DNA of 64,000 bases. Source: Gammaproteobacteria bacterium (GTDB lineage: Bacteria > Pseudomonadota > Gammaproteobacteria > Pseudomonadales > Pseudohongiellaceae). The stretch lies in assembly GCA_002730035.1 (NCBI GenBank), contig PBYU01000011.1, positions 5,621 to 69,620 of the forward strand, read 5' to 3'. How positions within the stretch are numbered: position 1 is the first letter of the stretch; the number at the start of each line of letters is the position of its first letter. Under the pieces are notes generated by a model, which was not told the DNA's origin, did not search any database, and saw only the letters and a program-made list of their open reading frames with translations. Below, piece after piece: positions 1 to 8,869 of this stretch. The translations under genes were made by a program, and so were the position numbers.

Positions 1-86
1 ATGACGCCGGCATTGTGACGATTGGAATCGTGTTGTGGGCCTGGATTTCCCAGACCCACAATCAGTTTCAGAGGATTGCCTGACAT
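1..86 (-). CDS. pth: Peptidyl-tRNA hydrolase, N-terminal fragment
   Basis: Only the first 28 codons lie in the window; the gene runs off the left edge. The minus strand from the ATG at 86 reads [18 protein letters not shown] and then ends in RHNAGV. The GLGNPG strand and the RHNAG motif, which carries the catalytic His region, are diagnostic for bacterial Pth. Pth releases peptidyl-tRNAs that drop off ribosomes. The gene lies 29 bases downstream of rplY on the same strand, the usual prs-rplY-pth order in gammaproteobacteria. Nothing can be said about the C-terminal part. Confidence 0.9.
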   Translation of the reverse strand, partial: MSGNPLKLIVGLGNPGPQHDSNRHNAGV

Positions 87-115
87 AGGCGCTACCTAGC
101 GATCACAGCTAATTG

Positions 116-820
116 TTATTCGCTGTCTCCAGGGGAATCCTCGCTGGCAGGTGTATCACCTTCTTCAGCTGATTCATCTTCAGTTTCACCTTCTTCACCC
201 TCGGCTGCTTCCAGTTCGTCCTCATCGGCTACGCCTCTAGGCAACTGCACTGATGCGACGCTCAGGTCGCTACCCTCACCATGGGAAAGGGCCACACTGA
301 CGACTCCTTCAGGCAGGGTAATTTCCGACAGGTGCACAGAACCATTAAGATCGACTTCCAGCATATCCACTTCGATATACTCCGGCAGATCTTTAGGCAG
401 ACAGGCCACTTCGATTTCGTTCAGTGTCCGCTGAATGATGCCGCCGCCAAGTTTTACACCCACACACCTGTCTTCGTTAATAAAGTGTATAGGCACTTTC
501 ACGTGCAGTTCTTTGTCCATGCTGACGCGCTGAAAATCGGCATGCATGATGAAAGGCTTGGCAGGATGACGCTGAAGCGCCTTGATGACCACCTTTTCTT
601 TCTTGCTGTCGATGTTCAGGGTGATGATGTGTGAGAAGAACGCCTCATTTTCCAGTGCCTTGGCAATATCTTTGTGGGCAATGGTTAATGACACGGGCTT
701 CTTTTCCCCACCGTACAGAACGGCTGGGATCTCATTGTTCAAACGACGCAGGCGGCGGCTCGCACCTTTCCCCAGGTCAGTTCGAACACTCGCTGATAAT
801 TCGAATTCTTCACTCGACAT
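116..820 (-). CDS. rplY: 50S ribosomal protein L25/TL5/CTC family
   Basis: This 234-residue protein has the two-domain CTC/TL5 layout: an L25 domain (about residues 5-95, starting with the [17 protein letters not shown] segment) that binds loop E region of 5S rRNA, then a beta-rich TL5 C-terminal domain (about 100-190). The last 35 residues form a very acidic Glu/Asp/Ser tail ([20 protein letters not shown]), probably disordered. The length suits the long form and not the 94-residue E. coli L25. A good AAGGAG ribosome site precedes the ATG. It lies between prs and pth and is probably co-transcribed with both, although a leader hairpin (836-874) may give separate control. Confidence 0.96.
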   Translation of the reverse strand: MSSEEFELSASVRTDLGKGASRRLRRLNNEIPAVLYGGEKKPVSLTIAHKDIAKALENEAFFSHIITLNIDSKKEKVVIKALQRHPAKPFIMHADFQRVSMDKELHVKVPIHFINEDRCVGVKLGGGIIQRTLNEIEVACLPKDLPEYIEVDMLEVDLNGSVHLSEITLPEGVVSVALSHGEGSDLSVASVQLPRGVADEDELEAAEGEEGETEDESAEEGDTPASEDSPGDSE

Positions 821-835
821 GTTGAGTCTCCTTTT

Positions 836-874
836 AAAGAACGGTGTTCAAAATGCTGAACAGTGTCGTTCTTT
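836..874 (-). promoter_or_regulatory. Leader hairpin directly upstream of rplY ribosome site
   Basis: A two-tier dyad: an outer 8-bp stem (836-843 with 867-874), an asymmetric internal loop (1 against 4 bases), an inner 6-bp stem (845-850 with 857-862) and a 6-base loop. On the minus strand its 3' arm ends at the rplY Shine-Dalgarno (AGGAG, 828-832). The position suggests translational control or an RNA processing site in the prs-rplY message. The structure is seen in the sequence; the function is inferred. Confidence 0.5.
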
Positions 875-920
875 ACTCCAGCTGATTTGCGACCAATCCG
901 GTGGAGGGTTAATTTAAGAA

Positions 921-949
921 GGGCAGTCGTTCTTGTGAAACTTCTGCCC
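921..949 (-). terminator. Weak terminator-like hairpin after prs
   Basis: GGGCAG (921-926) pairs with CTGCCC (944-949) around a 17-base loop. On the minus strand it is followed by TTCTTAAATT, a poor U-tract. It sits between the prs stop and rplY and may cause partial termination. Confidence 0.3.
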
Positions 950-984
950 CGGTTTATCCGCGTGATGAGAGTTGATAGGTACCG

Positions 985-1935
985 CTAGGTATTATCAAAC
1001 ATCGCGCTAATGGATTCTTCGTTGCTTACGCGGCGAATCGATTCGGCTAACAGTTTGGCCATCGACAATTGCCTGATACGGGTACACTTCTTCGCCACAT
1101 CGTTCAATGGGATCGTGTCTGTCACCACCAGCTCATCCAGGTTCGATCCGTCGATATTCTCAATCGCCGGGCCTGACAGTACTGGATGGGTACAGTAAGC
1201 CAAGACCTTCGTGGCACCATGTTCTTTCAGTGCATCGGCAGCCTTGCACAGCGTGCCGGCGGTATCCACCATGTCATCGACAATCAGACAGCTGCGGCCG
1301 TCGACGTCACCGATAATATGCATGACCTGGGCCTCGTTGGCCGTGGGTCGCCGCTTATCGATGATCGCCAGGTCAGTGTTGAGCTGTTTAGCGACTGCCC
1401 TGGCGCGGACTACACCACCGACATCCGGTGATACCACCAGTAAATTCTTGTAACTCTGTCGCTCGATATCGTCCGTCAATACCGGTGAGCCGTACACGTT
1501 GTCCACCGGGATGCTGAAAAATCCCTGGATCTGCTCCGCGTGTAGGTCAACGGTCAGCACCCGGTTCACACCCACTGCGCTGATCATGTCGGCGACAACC
1601 TTGGCGCTGATGGCAACCCGCGCCGATCGTACCCGGCGATCCTGTCTGGAGTAACCGAAGTAGGGAATCACCGCAGTGATTCGGTTCGCCGAAGCCCGAT
1701 GCAGGGCATCCGCCATCAACAGCAATTCCATGATGCTGTCATTAGTCGGCGCACAGGTCGGCTGAATTATGAAGACATCCTTACCGCGGACGTTTTCATT
1801 CAGCTCAACCGAGACCTCTCCATCGCTGAACTTGTTGATGCTGGCGTACCCCAGGGGAACGCCAATATTTTTGGCAATCGCATCCGCTAGTGCTGGATTG
1901 GCGTTGCCGGTAAAGACCATTAAGTTGTTTGCCAC
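985..1935 (-). CDS. prs: Ribose-phosphate pyrophosphokinase (PRPP synthetase)
   Basis: Makes PRPP from ribose 5-phosphate and ATP for nucleotide, His and Trp synthesis in the cytoplasm. At 316 residues it is full length for class I enzymes. Visible motifs are the FSDGE strand (36-40), the flexible-loop/ATP region [10 protein letters not shown] (92-101), [11 protein letters not shown] (130-140) and the PRPP-binding loop [12 protein letters not shown] (219-230). The start is a GTG at 1935, giving [10 protein letters not shown], with AGGAAG upstream. It follows tRNA-Gln by about 50 bases on the same strand, so tRNA and prs probably share a transcript. Confidence 0.97.
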   Translation of the reverse strand: MANNLMVFTGNANPALADAIAKNIGVPLGYASINKFSDGEVSVELNENVRGKDVFIIQPTCAPTNDSIMELLLMADALHRASANRITAVIPYFGYSRQDRRVRSARVAISAKVVADMISAVGVNRVLTVDLHAEQIQGFFSIPVDNVYGSPVLTDDIERQSYKNLLVVSPDVGGVVRARAVAKQLNTDLAIIDKRRPTANEAQVMHIIGDVDGRSCLIVDDMVDTAGTLCKAADALKEHGATKVLAYCTHPVLSGPAIENIDGSNLDELVVTDTIPLNDVAKKCTRIRQLSMAKLLAESIRRVSNEESISAMFDNT

Positions 1936-1987
1936 GCTTGCTTCCTATACTGCGGGTAATCTGCTACTCAGTTGTTGATCTACAAAT

Positions 1988-2062
1988 TGGCTGGGGTGGC
2001 TGGATTCGAACCAACGCATGCAAGGATCAAAACCTTGTGCCTTACCACTTGGCTACACCCCA
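1988..2062 (-). tRNA. tRNA-Gln, anticodon TTG
   Basis: On the minus strand 2062-1988 folds as a cloverleaf. The 7-bp acceptor stem TGGGGTG/CACCCCA is followed by discriminator G and an encoded CCA (1990-1988). The anticodon stem CAAGG/CCTTG encloses loop TTTTGAT, giving anticodon TTG (2030-2028). The T arm contains GGTTCGAATCC. The 5' U1 with discriminator G fits a glutamine tRNA. It lies between ispE and prs, the same place as in Pseudomonas-type genomes. Confidence 0.96.
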
Positions 2063-2099
2063 ATAAGTTTTTTACACTCTTCCACTTTCCTTATGCATT

Positions 2100-2945
2100 T
2101 CACTCCGTTGCACGTGAATTCATACCCTGTGCAACAAATCCCTGCAAGTCAGGCGGTAACTTCGCGCCGACTTCAGTGGCAGAGTCCTTATCCGGGAAAC
2201 TCAGGAAGACGCTGGAACCCGTGCCAGTCATCCTGGTATGGCCGAATTGGCTCAGGAATTTGAACGCCTGATCCACCTGAGGATACAGCATTCGAGTTAT
2301 CGGTTCGCAGTCATTTCGGGCCCCGCCTGCCAGAAAGTCGGCAATTTTGATGGCTGGGGAGTTCCGTGTCAATTGTTCGTGAGAAAAAATATCGGCAGTG
2401 GAAACCACACAATCCGGCGTCACCACCAGGTACCAGGCCGGGTCCGGTTCTACGGGCAGCAATTGTTCTCCGATTCCTTCGCCCCAGGCGGATTTTTCCT
2501 GGATGAAAACCGGCACGTCGGCACCCAGTTGCAGCCCAATTTCACTGAGCTGCACGGTAGTCAGCTGCAATTGCCACAGCGTATTAAGTGCCAGCAGGGT
2601 GCTTGCCGCATCGCTGCTGCCGCCGCCCAGGCCTGCCCCGAGGGGTAGGTGTTTGCTCAGGGATATTCTTGCTCCCAGACCGGTTTGCCCGGTCCACTCC
2701 AGCAGGCTTCGGGCGGCCTGCAGTATAAGATTGTCATGGATGGGTACGGCATCGCTCAGCGGACCTGGCATCACCTGCAGGCTCAGGGTGCCATCGTCTA
2801 CGGACTCGAAATCGAGGCTGTCGCCATAATCCAGTAGCTGGAACAGGGTCTGTAGCTCGTGGTAGCCGTCAGCGCGGCGGCCGGTCACGTGCAAAAATAG
2901 ATTCAGCTTGGCCGGTGCCTGCAGGGTGAGTCTGGTAGCTGACAT
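2100..2945 (-). CDS. ispE: 4-diphosphocytidyl-2-C-methyl-D-erythritol kinase
   Basis: Phosphorylates CDP-methylerythritol in the MEP pathway of isoprenoid synthesis. The 281-residue GHMP kinase has the N-terminal PAKLNLFLHVTGRRADGYHE block (11-30) that holds the substrate Lys and His, the glycine-rich ATP loop PLGAGLGGGSSDAA (101-114), and a late motif MTGTGSSVF typical of IspE. Its start overlaps the lolB stop by one base, so the two are translationally coupled. The order lolB-ispE-tRNA-prs is conserved in gammaproteobacteria. Confidence 0.97.
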   Translation of the reverse strand: MSATRLTLQAPAKLNLFLHVTGRRADGYHELQTLFQLLDYGDSLDFESVDDGTLSLQVMPGPLSDAVPIHDNLILQAARSLLEWTGQTGLGARISLSKHLPLGAGLGGGSSDAASTLLALNTLWQLQLTTVQLSEIGLQLGADVPVFIQEKSAWGEGIGEQLLPVEPDPAWYLVVTPDCVVSTADIFSHEQLTRNSPAIKIADFLAGGARNDCEPITRMLYPQVDQAFKFLSQFGHTRMTGTGSSVFLSFPDKDSATEVGAKLPPDLQGFVAQGMNSRATE

Positions 2946-3604
2946 TAGTTGATAATTTCGGCGCTTGAATCGTTAAGAGTCCAATTAAGCCCGACGAAGC
3001 GCAGCCGGATATCGTTGCGGGGCCGGGTGACTTCGACCCAGCGTGGCAGGGAGATGGCACCATACTGGCGTGGGTCGGTGTAAATGATGGTCCAGCCGTC
3101 CTGAGTCATCTGCGCGAGCTGGTTCAGTTCGTTAAAAATCAGGTCGGCATTGGATTCCGGTGCCGGCAGGCCGCGGATCCAGTATTCCAGATAGGATACC
3201 GGAAGCTCATATCCCAGCTGCTCAAGAATCAGGTCTTCCGGGCTGTTTGCCGTAAGCACATTGCCGTCGTTCTCCATGGTTACGAAGCCAGGGCGTCCGA
3301 CGATGGTGGTGTTGCCCGCGTTGAAGGTGCCCCACAACCGTATGTTGTATTCCACTTCCTGCTGCTGCCATCGAATGCGCGGCGTATGGGATTCATTGTT
3401 GTAGCGTACATTTACCCGGCCGCTCATTTGCCAGGAATCCAGTTCCTGTAACTGGTCACGATGGATAACCCAGCTGCTGTTCTCCATGGCGGGAGGGGCG
3501 ATGCTGCCGCAGGCAGTCACCAATAGTGAAACCAGCAGCATGGAGATTAAGATTCTGAGCCGATTCCTGGAAGACGTAATAAAAGGAAGCAAGAGCGCGT
3601 TCAT
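2945..3604 (-). CDS. lolB: Outer-membrane lipoprotein LolB
   Basis: LolB accepts lipoproteins from periplasmic LolA and inserts them into the outer membrane. From the ATG at 3604 the protein has 219 residues, a type II signal peptide and lipobox LVTAC (Cys32), followed by the LolB beta-barrel (WQMSGRVNVRYNNESHTPRIRW region). The frame is open to an upstream ATG at 3655 that overlaps the stop of the TPR gene as TAATG. That start would put 17 polar residues before the signal peptide, so I prefer 3604. Neither start has a strong ribosome site. The gene sits between the TPR lipoprotein gene and ispE, the expected place. Confidence 0.9.
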   Translation of the reverse strand: MNALLLPFITSSRNRLRILISMLLVSLLVTACGSIAPPAMENSSWVIHRDQLQELDSWQMSGRVNVRYNNESHTPRIRWQQQEVEYNIRLWGTFNAGNTTIVGRPGFVTMENDGNVLTANSPEDLILEQLGYELPVSYLEYWIRGLPAPESNADLIFNELNQLAQMTQDGWTIIYTDPRQYGAISLPRWVEVTRPRNDIRLRFVGLNWTLNDSSAEIIN

Positions 3605-3654
3605 CGGATGGGGCTTTGCTGGAGGGTTGGTTAAATTAAATGCACCCGAATCCA

Positions 3655-5391
3655 TTAGCTGGGATTGAGTCGATCGATGGCTTCCCTGATCAGGTCGCTG
3701 TCCGGTTGGATTTCGAGCGCGTCTCGCCAGACCTGGGTCGCTTCATCCTGGCGGCCCATCATCCATAGGACTTCACCGAGGTGGGAGGCAATCTCATGGT
3801 CGGGAAAGGCGGCGAAGGCACGGCGTAGATTCTGCAGTGCTTCCTCGTATTGTCCCAGCTTGTACTGAGCCCAGGCGAGGCTGTCGATTATGGCTGGATC
3901 ATCCGGAGCGATGGCAATGGCACGCTCGATCAACTCCAGGGCCTCGGCGTAGCGGGTGGTCTGGTCTGCCAGCATGTAGCCCAGGTGATTCAGAGCACGG
4001 GAATCTTCCGGTTGCATGCGGATAATCTGGTGCAGGTCAGTCTCTGAACCGGCCTGGTTGCCCTGGGAATCGAAGTAGAGCACCCGCGCGAACAGCAGAT
4101 CGGCCTCGTTGGGGAATTTATTCAATGCGGTATCCAGCAATTCCTTTGCCTCACTCGTGTAGCCATGCTGGATCAGCATGCCCGATTCGATGGTGTCGAA
4201 GAGGATTTCCAGTTGGGATCGGCCACGAGCTTGGTTCATCAGCCACTGGTGAGCATCGTCCAGTTCACCCAGTTGAATGGAAAAACGGGTTGCCTGTTGT
4301 TGGGCGGCGAGGAAATTATTGGTGCCGATGCGAACCTGGCGATAATGCTCGATAGCACGAGCATAGTCTTGCTGTTGTTCGTAGATGTAGCCCAGGTAGT
4401 ACTGGCTCTCATCAGTGTGTTGATCCACTCCTATGAGCTGCGTGAAGCTGCGGGCGGCACGCTCGAAATCTTCCATTTCCAGATCGAGCAAGGCAATGGA
4501 ATAGAGCGTTTCCCAGTCCTGTGGATTCTGGTCGACGATGATCTGATACTGTTCCCGGGCCGCGGCATAGTTGTCATTTTGAATCAGCAGCCGTGCATAA
4601 CCGTCGCGCAGGGACTTGTCGTCGTCGAATTCCCGCACTCCGTTGCGCATTAACCGCAGCGCCTGATCGCTACTGCCCATGCTTTGCAGGATCTGCGCCT
4701 GCAGCAGGACTATCGCCGGATTCAGCTCAACCAGCTGCACCAGCAGTTGTAATTCCAGCAGCGCATCTTCGAACTCGCGATTTTGTGCCAGCAGTTGCAC
4801 CAGTGCCAGCCGAATCGATTCCTGGTAGCCGAACTCACGAGTCAGTTGGCGGAGATTTTCGATAAGCATTCCCCGGGAGCGCGGATCCAGTCTGGCAGTG
4901 CGCGTAGCTAGAGCAGAGAAGTCCATGTCGCCGCCAAGGTCGATGACTCGCGCCATATGGGACAACGCCTGATCGAAACTGCCATTTTCCAGGAACTGGA
5001 AACTCAGCATCAGGTGGGGTTGTGGATTGTCCGGTTCCAGCTCGGACCAGAGCAGGCCAAGCTGCATCAGTGCGTTCATGTCCCCGGTTACGGAGGCGAA
5101 CTGCACGGCTCGGCGAAGGATATTCAGGTCGCGGGTTGCCATGGCCAGGTCGAAATAATTCTCGCTGGCATCTTCCACCTGGCCACGTTGAGCGCCGAGT
5201 TCGCTGATGATTGCCTGATAGAGTTGGTCCTCGGTGAAGCTGCCGTAATCTATTTCTTCCGGTTCGACCTCGATTGCCACGGCACCAGCCAGTGTGGCAT
5301 CTTCAGGCACATCAGGCAGTGGCGGAGCGCTAGCGCAGCCAGCAAGAATGCCACTCAACAACAGGCCAGCTAAGGAAATCAGTGTTCTCAT
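3655..5391 (-). CDS. TPR-repeat lipoprotein upstream of lolB
   Basis: From the ATG at 5391 the protein has 578 residues, a signal peptide and lipobox (ILAGC, Cys19), so it is an envelope lipoprotein. Most of the chain is helical tetratricopeptide repeats; clear TPR signatures occur near the C terminus (ALNHLGYMLADQ, AIIDSLAWAQYKLGQYEEAL). It matches in position and type the PA4667-like TPR protein found between hemA and lolB in Pseudomonas relatives. The function is not established; scaffolding in envelope assembly is a guess. The frame extends upstream to 5454, but those 21 residues precede the signal peptide. It is divergent from hemA. Confidence 0.88.
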   Translation of the reverse strand: MRTLISLAGLLLSGILAGCASAPPLPDVPEDATLAGAVAIEVEPEEIDYGSFTEDQLYQAIISELGAQRGQVEDASENYFDLAMATRDLNILRRAVQFASVTGDMNALMQLGLLWSELEPDNPQPHLMLSFQFLENGSFDQALSHMARVIDLGGDMDFSALATRTARLDPRSRGMLIENLRQLTREFGYQESIRLALVQLLAQNREFEDALLELQLLVQLVELNPAIVLLQAQILQSMGSSDQALRLMRNGVREFDDDKSLRDGYARLLIQNDNYAAAREQYQIIVDQNPQDWETLYSIALLDLEMEDFERAARSFTQLIGVDQHTDESQYYLGYIYEQQQDYARAIEHYRQVRIGTNNFLAAQQQATRFSIQLGELDDAHQWLMNQARGRSQLEILFDTIESGMLIQHGYTSEAKELLDTALNKFPNEADLLFARVLYFDSQGNQAGSETDLHQIIRMQPEDSRALNHLGYMLADQTTRYAEALELIERAIAIAPDDPAIIDSLAWAQYKLGQYEEALQNLRRAFAAFPDHEIASHLGEVLWMMGRQDEATQVWRDALEIQPDSDLIREAIDRLNPS

Positions 5392-5553
5392 ACCAGAATT
5401 GACTCGATTCTGCTCAAGTAGGAGCATTGTAGCAGCTTGTTGATGGGGCATCACAGAGGCTGTAAAAGCGTATTAGAATCAAGCTCTAATGGGAACCACG
5501 GCCGATATTTAGTAACATATCGAGCTTTTTATTCCAGCGCATACGGGAAATTC

Positions 5554-6873
5554 ATGGCGCTTCTACTGGTGGGTATTAACCACATGACTGCCAACATCGC
5601 ACTCCGCGAGAAGGTGGCGTTTCCGCCTGAAATCATCGGCGAAGCACTGTTTCAGGTCGCTGAGCTGGAATTGGTTGATGAGGTCGTGATTGTTTCTACC
5701 TGCAACCGTACCGAGTTGTATCTTGACTACCGTGTGGCTGATACCGAAACTACCGCCGCCTCGGAGTCGAGCGGGGACACCCTGCTGGCCCATGAGCAGC
5801 AGCTGATTCTCAATTGGCTGGCCGACTTCCATAAGCTGGTGCCTGCAGAACTTGCCGACTGCAGTTACTTCTTTGCCGGGCAGGATGTGGTGCGCCATCT
5901 GATGAAGGTATCCTGTGGCCTGGACTCCATGGTCCTGGGTGAGCCACAGATTCTTGGCCAGATCAAATCTGCCTTCGCGGTATCGAGCGACCTCAAGCTG
6001 GTCGGTGCGAATCTCAGGCGTGCCTTCCAGGAAGCCTTTTCCATTGCCAAGGAAGTAAGAACCGACACGGCGATCGGCGAAAATCCCGTATCAGTTGCCT
6101 ACGCCACCGTGGCTCTGACAGAGAGCATTTTTTCTGACCTGGCAAGCCTGCATATTCTGTTGATAGGCGCCGGGCGAACCATTGAACTGGTGGCTCGACA
6201 CCTGTTCGATAAAGGCGTGCAGCAGATTGTCGTCGCCAACCGCACACTGGATAATGCCTTAGAGCTTGCCGCCAAGTTCGAAGCCCATGGCGTCTTGCTC
6301 TCGGAGATTCCGGACAGGCTTTTCGCTGCCGACATTGTGGTGTCTTCAACGAACAGCCAGTTACCGCTTTTAGGAAAGGGTGCGGTCGAGCGTGCCCTCA
6401 GGCAGCGCAAGCACAAGCCCTTGTTGCTGATCGATCTGGCGGTGCCCAGAGACATCGAGGCCGAAGTCGCCGAAGTCGCCGATGCCTACCTCTACAGCGT
6501 GGACGATATAAGCGACGTAATTGAGGATGGTCAGAAGAGCCGAGCGGACGCCGCCGCCCAGGCCGAGTCGATAATCGAACGGGGTGTCGAAGGATATTTA
6601 AAGCAGCTGCGATCCCTAAATGCCGTGGCAACCTTGCGGGCCTTTAGAGAGAAGGCCAATACCATTCGGGAGCTGGAGGTGCAACGCGCCATCAATGCTC
6701 TGCAGAAAGGCGAATCGGCGGATAAAGTGTTGGAGAGTCTGGCGCGGGGCATAACCAACAAGCTTACTCATTCCCCCTCGGTGCAGATGAAGAAGGCCAG
6801 TGCCGATGGCAGAGATGAGTTGCTGCGCCTTACCCGGGAACTGTATGACCTGGGTGAAGAAGACGATTTTTAA
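5554..6873 (+). CDS. hemA: Glutamyl-tRNA reductase
   Basis: Reduces glutamyl-tRNA(Glu) to glutamate-1-semialdehyde with NADPH, the first step of C5-pathway tetrapyrrole synthesis. From the ATG at 5554 it has 439 residues and starts MALLLVGINH. The nucleophile is Cys50 in STCNRTE. The tRNA/substrate motif SCGLDSMVLGEPQILGQ and the NADPH-binding fold (LLIGAGRTIELVARHL) follow, then a helical dimerisation domain. The open frame extends 39 codons upstream, but that part is not conserved-looking and includes two leader dyads (5472-5490, 5503-5522). It begins the hemA-prfA-prmC-moeB run. Confidence 0.97.
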   Translation: MALLLVGINHMTANIALREKVAFPPEIIGEALFQVAELELVDEVVIVSTCNRTELYLDYRVADTETTAASESSGDTLLAHEQQLILNWLADFHKLVPAELADCSYFFAGQDVVRHLMKVSCGLDSMVLGEPQILGQIKSAFAVSSDLKLVGANLRRAFQEAFSIAKEVRTDTAIGENPVSVAYATVALTESIFSDLASLHILLIGAGRTIELVARHLFDKGVQQIVVANRTLDNALELAAKFEAHGVLLSEIPDRLFAADIVVSSTNSQLPLLGKGAVERALRQRKHKPLLLIDLAVPRDIEAEVAEVADAYLYSVDDISDVIEDGQKSRADAAAQAESIIERGVEGYLKQLRSLNAVATLRAFREKANTIRELEVQRAINALQKGESADKVLESLARGITNKLTHSPSVQMKKASADGRDELLRLTRELYDLGEEDDF

Positions 6874-6912
6874 GCTTTCAAAATGTAGTAGCCAGAAGCA
6901 GTAGAGAGTTCC

Positions 6913-8001
6913 ATGAAAGATTCCATTCACAGCAAACTGGACAATCTGAAAGACCGATTCGATGAGCTTGAAGCATTGCTCAGCGATGCGGATATTATTG
7001 CCGATCAGAACCGTTTTCGAGATTTGTCCAGGGAGTATGCCGAACTGGAAGATGTTGTTAATCATTATGCTCGGTTTAGCGCTGTTACCGACAATCTCGC
7101 TGAGGCGAAGGAGATGGAGAAGGACGCCGATCCCGAAATCCGCGCCATGGCCGAGGAAGAAATAGCCAGCAACAATACCGAACTGGAGGCACTCGAAGTC
7201 AATCTGCAGAAATTGCTGCTGCCGAAAGATTCCAAGGATAGCTGCAATGTTTTTCTGGAAATCCGTGCCGGCACCGGCGGCGATGAGGCGGCGATATTTT
7301 CGGGTGATCTTTTTCGTATGTACTCACGCTACAGCGAGTTGCTGAAGTGGAAACTCGAAATTGTCACCGAGCGGTCTGGTGAGCACGGTGGCTACAAGGA
7401 AATCATCGCCCGCATCGAAGGCAAGAACGTGTACGAGAAACTCAAGTTTGAGTCCGGGGCGCATCGTGTACAACGGGTACCGGAGACGGAAACCCAGGGC
7501 AGGATTCATACCTCTGCGTGCACCGTCGCCATCATGCCGGAATTGGACGCAGTGGATGAGATAGACATCAACAAGGGCGATCTGCGCATCGATACCTATC
7601 GTGCCAGTGGTGCCGGCGGGCAACACGTCAATAAGACAGATTCGGCGATCCGCCTGACCCACTTGCCCACCGGAATAGTCGTGGAGTGTCAGGATGAACG
7701 CTCACAACACAAGAACAAGGCCCGCGCCATGTCTCTACTACAGGCCAAGCTTCTCGATCAGGCGCAGACTGCACAACAACAGGAAGAATCAGACACCCGG
7801 CGCAAGCTGGTAGGCAGCGGCGATCGCTCGGAGAAAATCCGTACCTATAACTATCCCCAGGGTCGGGTGACGGATCACCGCATTAAACTCACCCTCTATA
7901 ATCTGCCGGAGATTATGGCGGGAGACCTTGGTTCGATCATCCAACCCCTGATCAATGAATACCAGGCTGATCAGCTGGCAGGTCTCGCCGTCGAAAACTG
8001 A
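6913..8001 (+). CDS. prfA: Peptide chain release factor 1
   Basis: RF1 recognises UAA and UAG and triggers peptidyl-tRNA hydrolysis. The 362-residue protein has the coiled N-terminal domain 1, the stop-codon reading motif PET (190-192, a PxT form) within [16 protein letters not shown], and the catalytic GGQ at 235-237 in [14 protein letters not shown]. Its stop TGA shares one base with the prmC start (TGATG), so the methylase that modifies its GGQ glutamine is translationally coupled. It starts 39 bases after hemA. Confidence 0.98.
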   Translation: MKDSIHSKLDNLKDRFDELEALLSDADIIADQNRFRDLSREYAELEDVVNHYARFSAVTDNLAEAKEMEKDADPEIRAMAEEEIASNNTELEALEVNLQKLLLPKDSKDSCNVFLEIRAGTGGDEAAIFSGDLFRMYSRYSELLKWKLEIVTERSGEHGGYKEIIARIEGKNVYEKLKFESGAHRVQRVPETETQGRIHTSACTVAIMPELDAVDEIDINKGDLRIDTYRASGAGGQHVNKTDSAIRLTHLPTGIVVECQDERSQHKNKARAMSLLQAKLLDQAQTAQQQEESDTRRKLVGSGDRSEKIRTYNYPQGRVTDHRIKLTLYNLPEIMAGDLGSIIQPLINEYQADQLAGLAVEN

Positions 8002-8852
8002 TGTCGATTTCGATACGTGAAGCACTCGCAGAAGGGGCTGGCTTGCAGCGAGTTAGCGATAGCTGGAAGCTGGATACCGAGCTGTTGCTGGCACATTGCC
8101 TGGGTAGGAGCCGTGAGTATCTTTTCAGTTGGCCCACGCGGACTCTCAGTACAGGGCAATTGGAGACCTTTCGCGGCTACCTGGGCAGGCGAGCCCAGGG
8201 TGAGCCTGTTGCGTATCTATTGGGTACCCGACAATTTTGGGGTATTGAATTGCGGGTAGATTCCCGTGTGCTTATTCCCAGGCCAGAGACAGAACTGCTG
8301 GTAGAGCGCGCCCTGGAACTGGGCAGTCAGTCTGGCGTCGATGCTATGCACGTGGCGGATCTCGGCACCGGCAGCGGTGCCATATCCATTGCATTGGCGA
8401 AGGCAAATCCGGCCTGGCAGGTGACGGCGGTCGAGCTCAGCGATGTGGCACTGGCCGTGGCAGCATCTAACGCAGCGTTGCTCAACGTGCACAATATTGA
8501 GTTTAAGCTAGGTTCATGGTGTGATGAGTTGGCTGAGGGTGAGTTCGACATAATTCTGGCGAACCCGCCTTACGTTGCCGAAGGCGATCAACATCTCACA
8601 CAAGGAGATCTTCCATTTGAGCCTTCGATGGCTCTGATTGCAGATCGACAAGGGCTTGGCGCGCTGGAGAAGATAATCGATCAATGCAGGCGGTGTCTAA
8701 AGAAAGACGCCTGGCTCCTGCTGGAGCACGGATTCGACCAACAGGCCTGGCTTCAGACCCATCTTCTCGAGAAGGGCTTTAAAAATATTTGCGGCTACAA
8801 AGACTATGCTGGTATCGATCGAATGATTTGCGCCAGTTGGGCGGGCCCCTAG
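8001..8852 (+). CDS. prmC: RF methyltransferase PrmC (N5-glutamine)
   Basis: Transfers methyl from SAM to the glutamine of the GGQ motif of RF1/RF2. It has 283 residues. An N-terminal helical domain is followed by a Rossmann SAM-binding domain with motif I DLGTGSGAISI (120-130) and the amide-methylase motif NPPY (188-191). The segment RVLIPRPETELLVE (89-102) is typical of PrmC/HemK. It overlaps prfA by one base. Confidence 0.97.
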   Translation: MSISIREALAEGAGLQRVSDSWKLDTELLLAHCLGRSREYLFSWPTRTLSTGQLETFRGYLGRRAQGEPVAYLLGTRQFWGIELRVDSRVLIPRPETELLVERALELGSQSGVDAMHVADLGTGSGAISIALAKANPAWQVTAVELSDVALAVAASNAALLNVHNIEFKLGSWCDELAEGEFDIILANPPYVAEGDQHLTQGDLPFEPSMALIADRQGLGALEKIIDQCRRCLKKDAWLLLEHGFDQQAWLQTHLLEKGFKNICGYKDYAGIDRMICASWAGP

Positions 8853-8869
8853 AGACAAGAAACTAGAAA

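Noticed and set aside
1972-2271. Open frame across the tRNA-Gln gene on the plus strand
   Set aside because: It overlaps a clear tRNA and the end of ispE and has no coding features.
4165-4653. Long open frame on the plus strand opposite the TPR lipoprotein gene
   Set aside because: Its protein has no recognisable domain or ribosome site and the minus-strand TPR protein explains the sequence fully.
7480-7488. RF1 codon-reading tripeptide PET instead of E. coli PAT
   Set aside because: PxT forms with Glu are common in Pseudomonas-type RF1, so this is not unusual.
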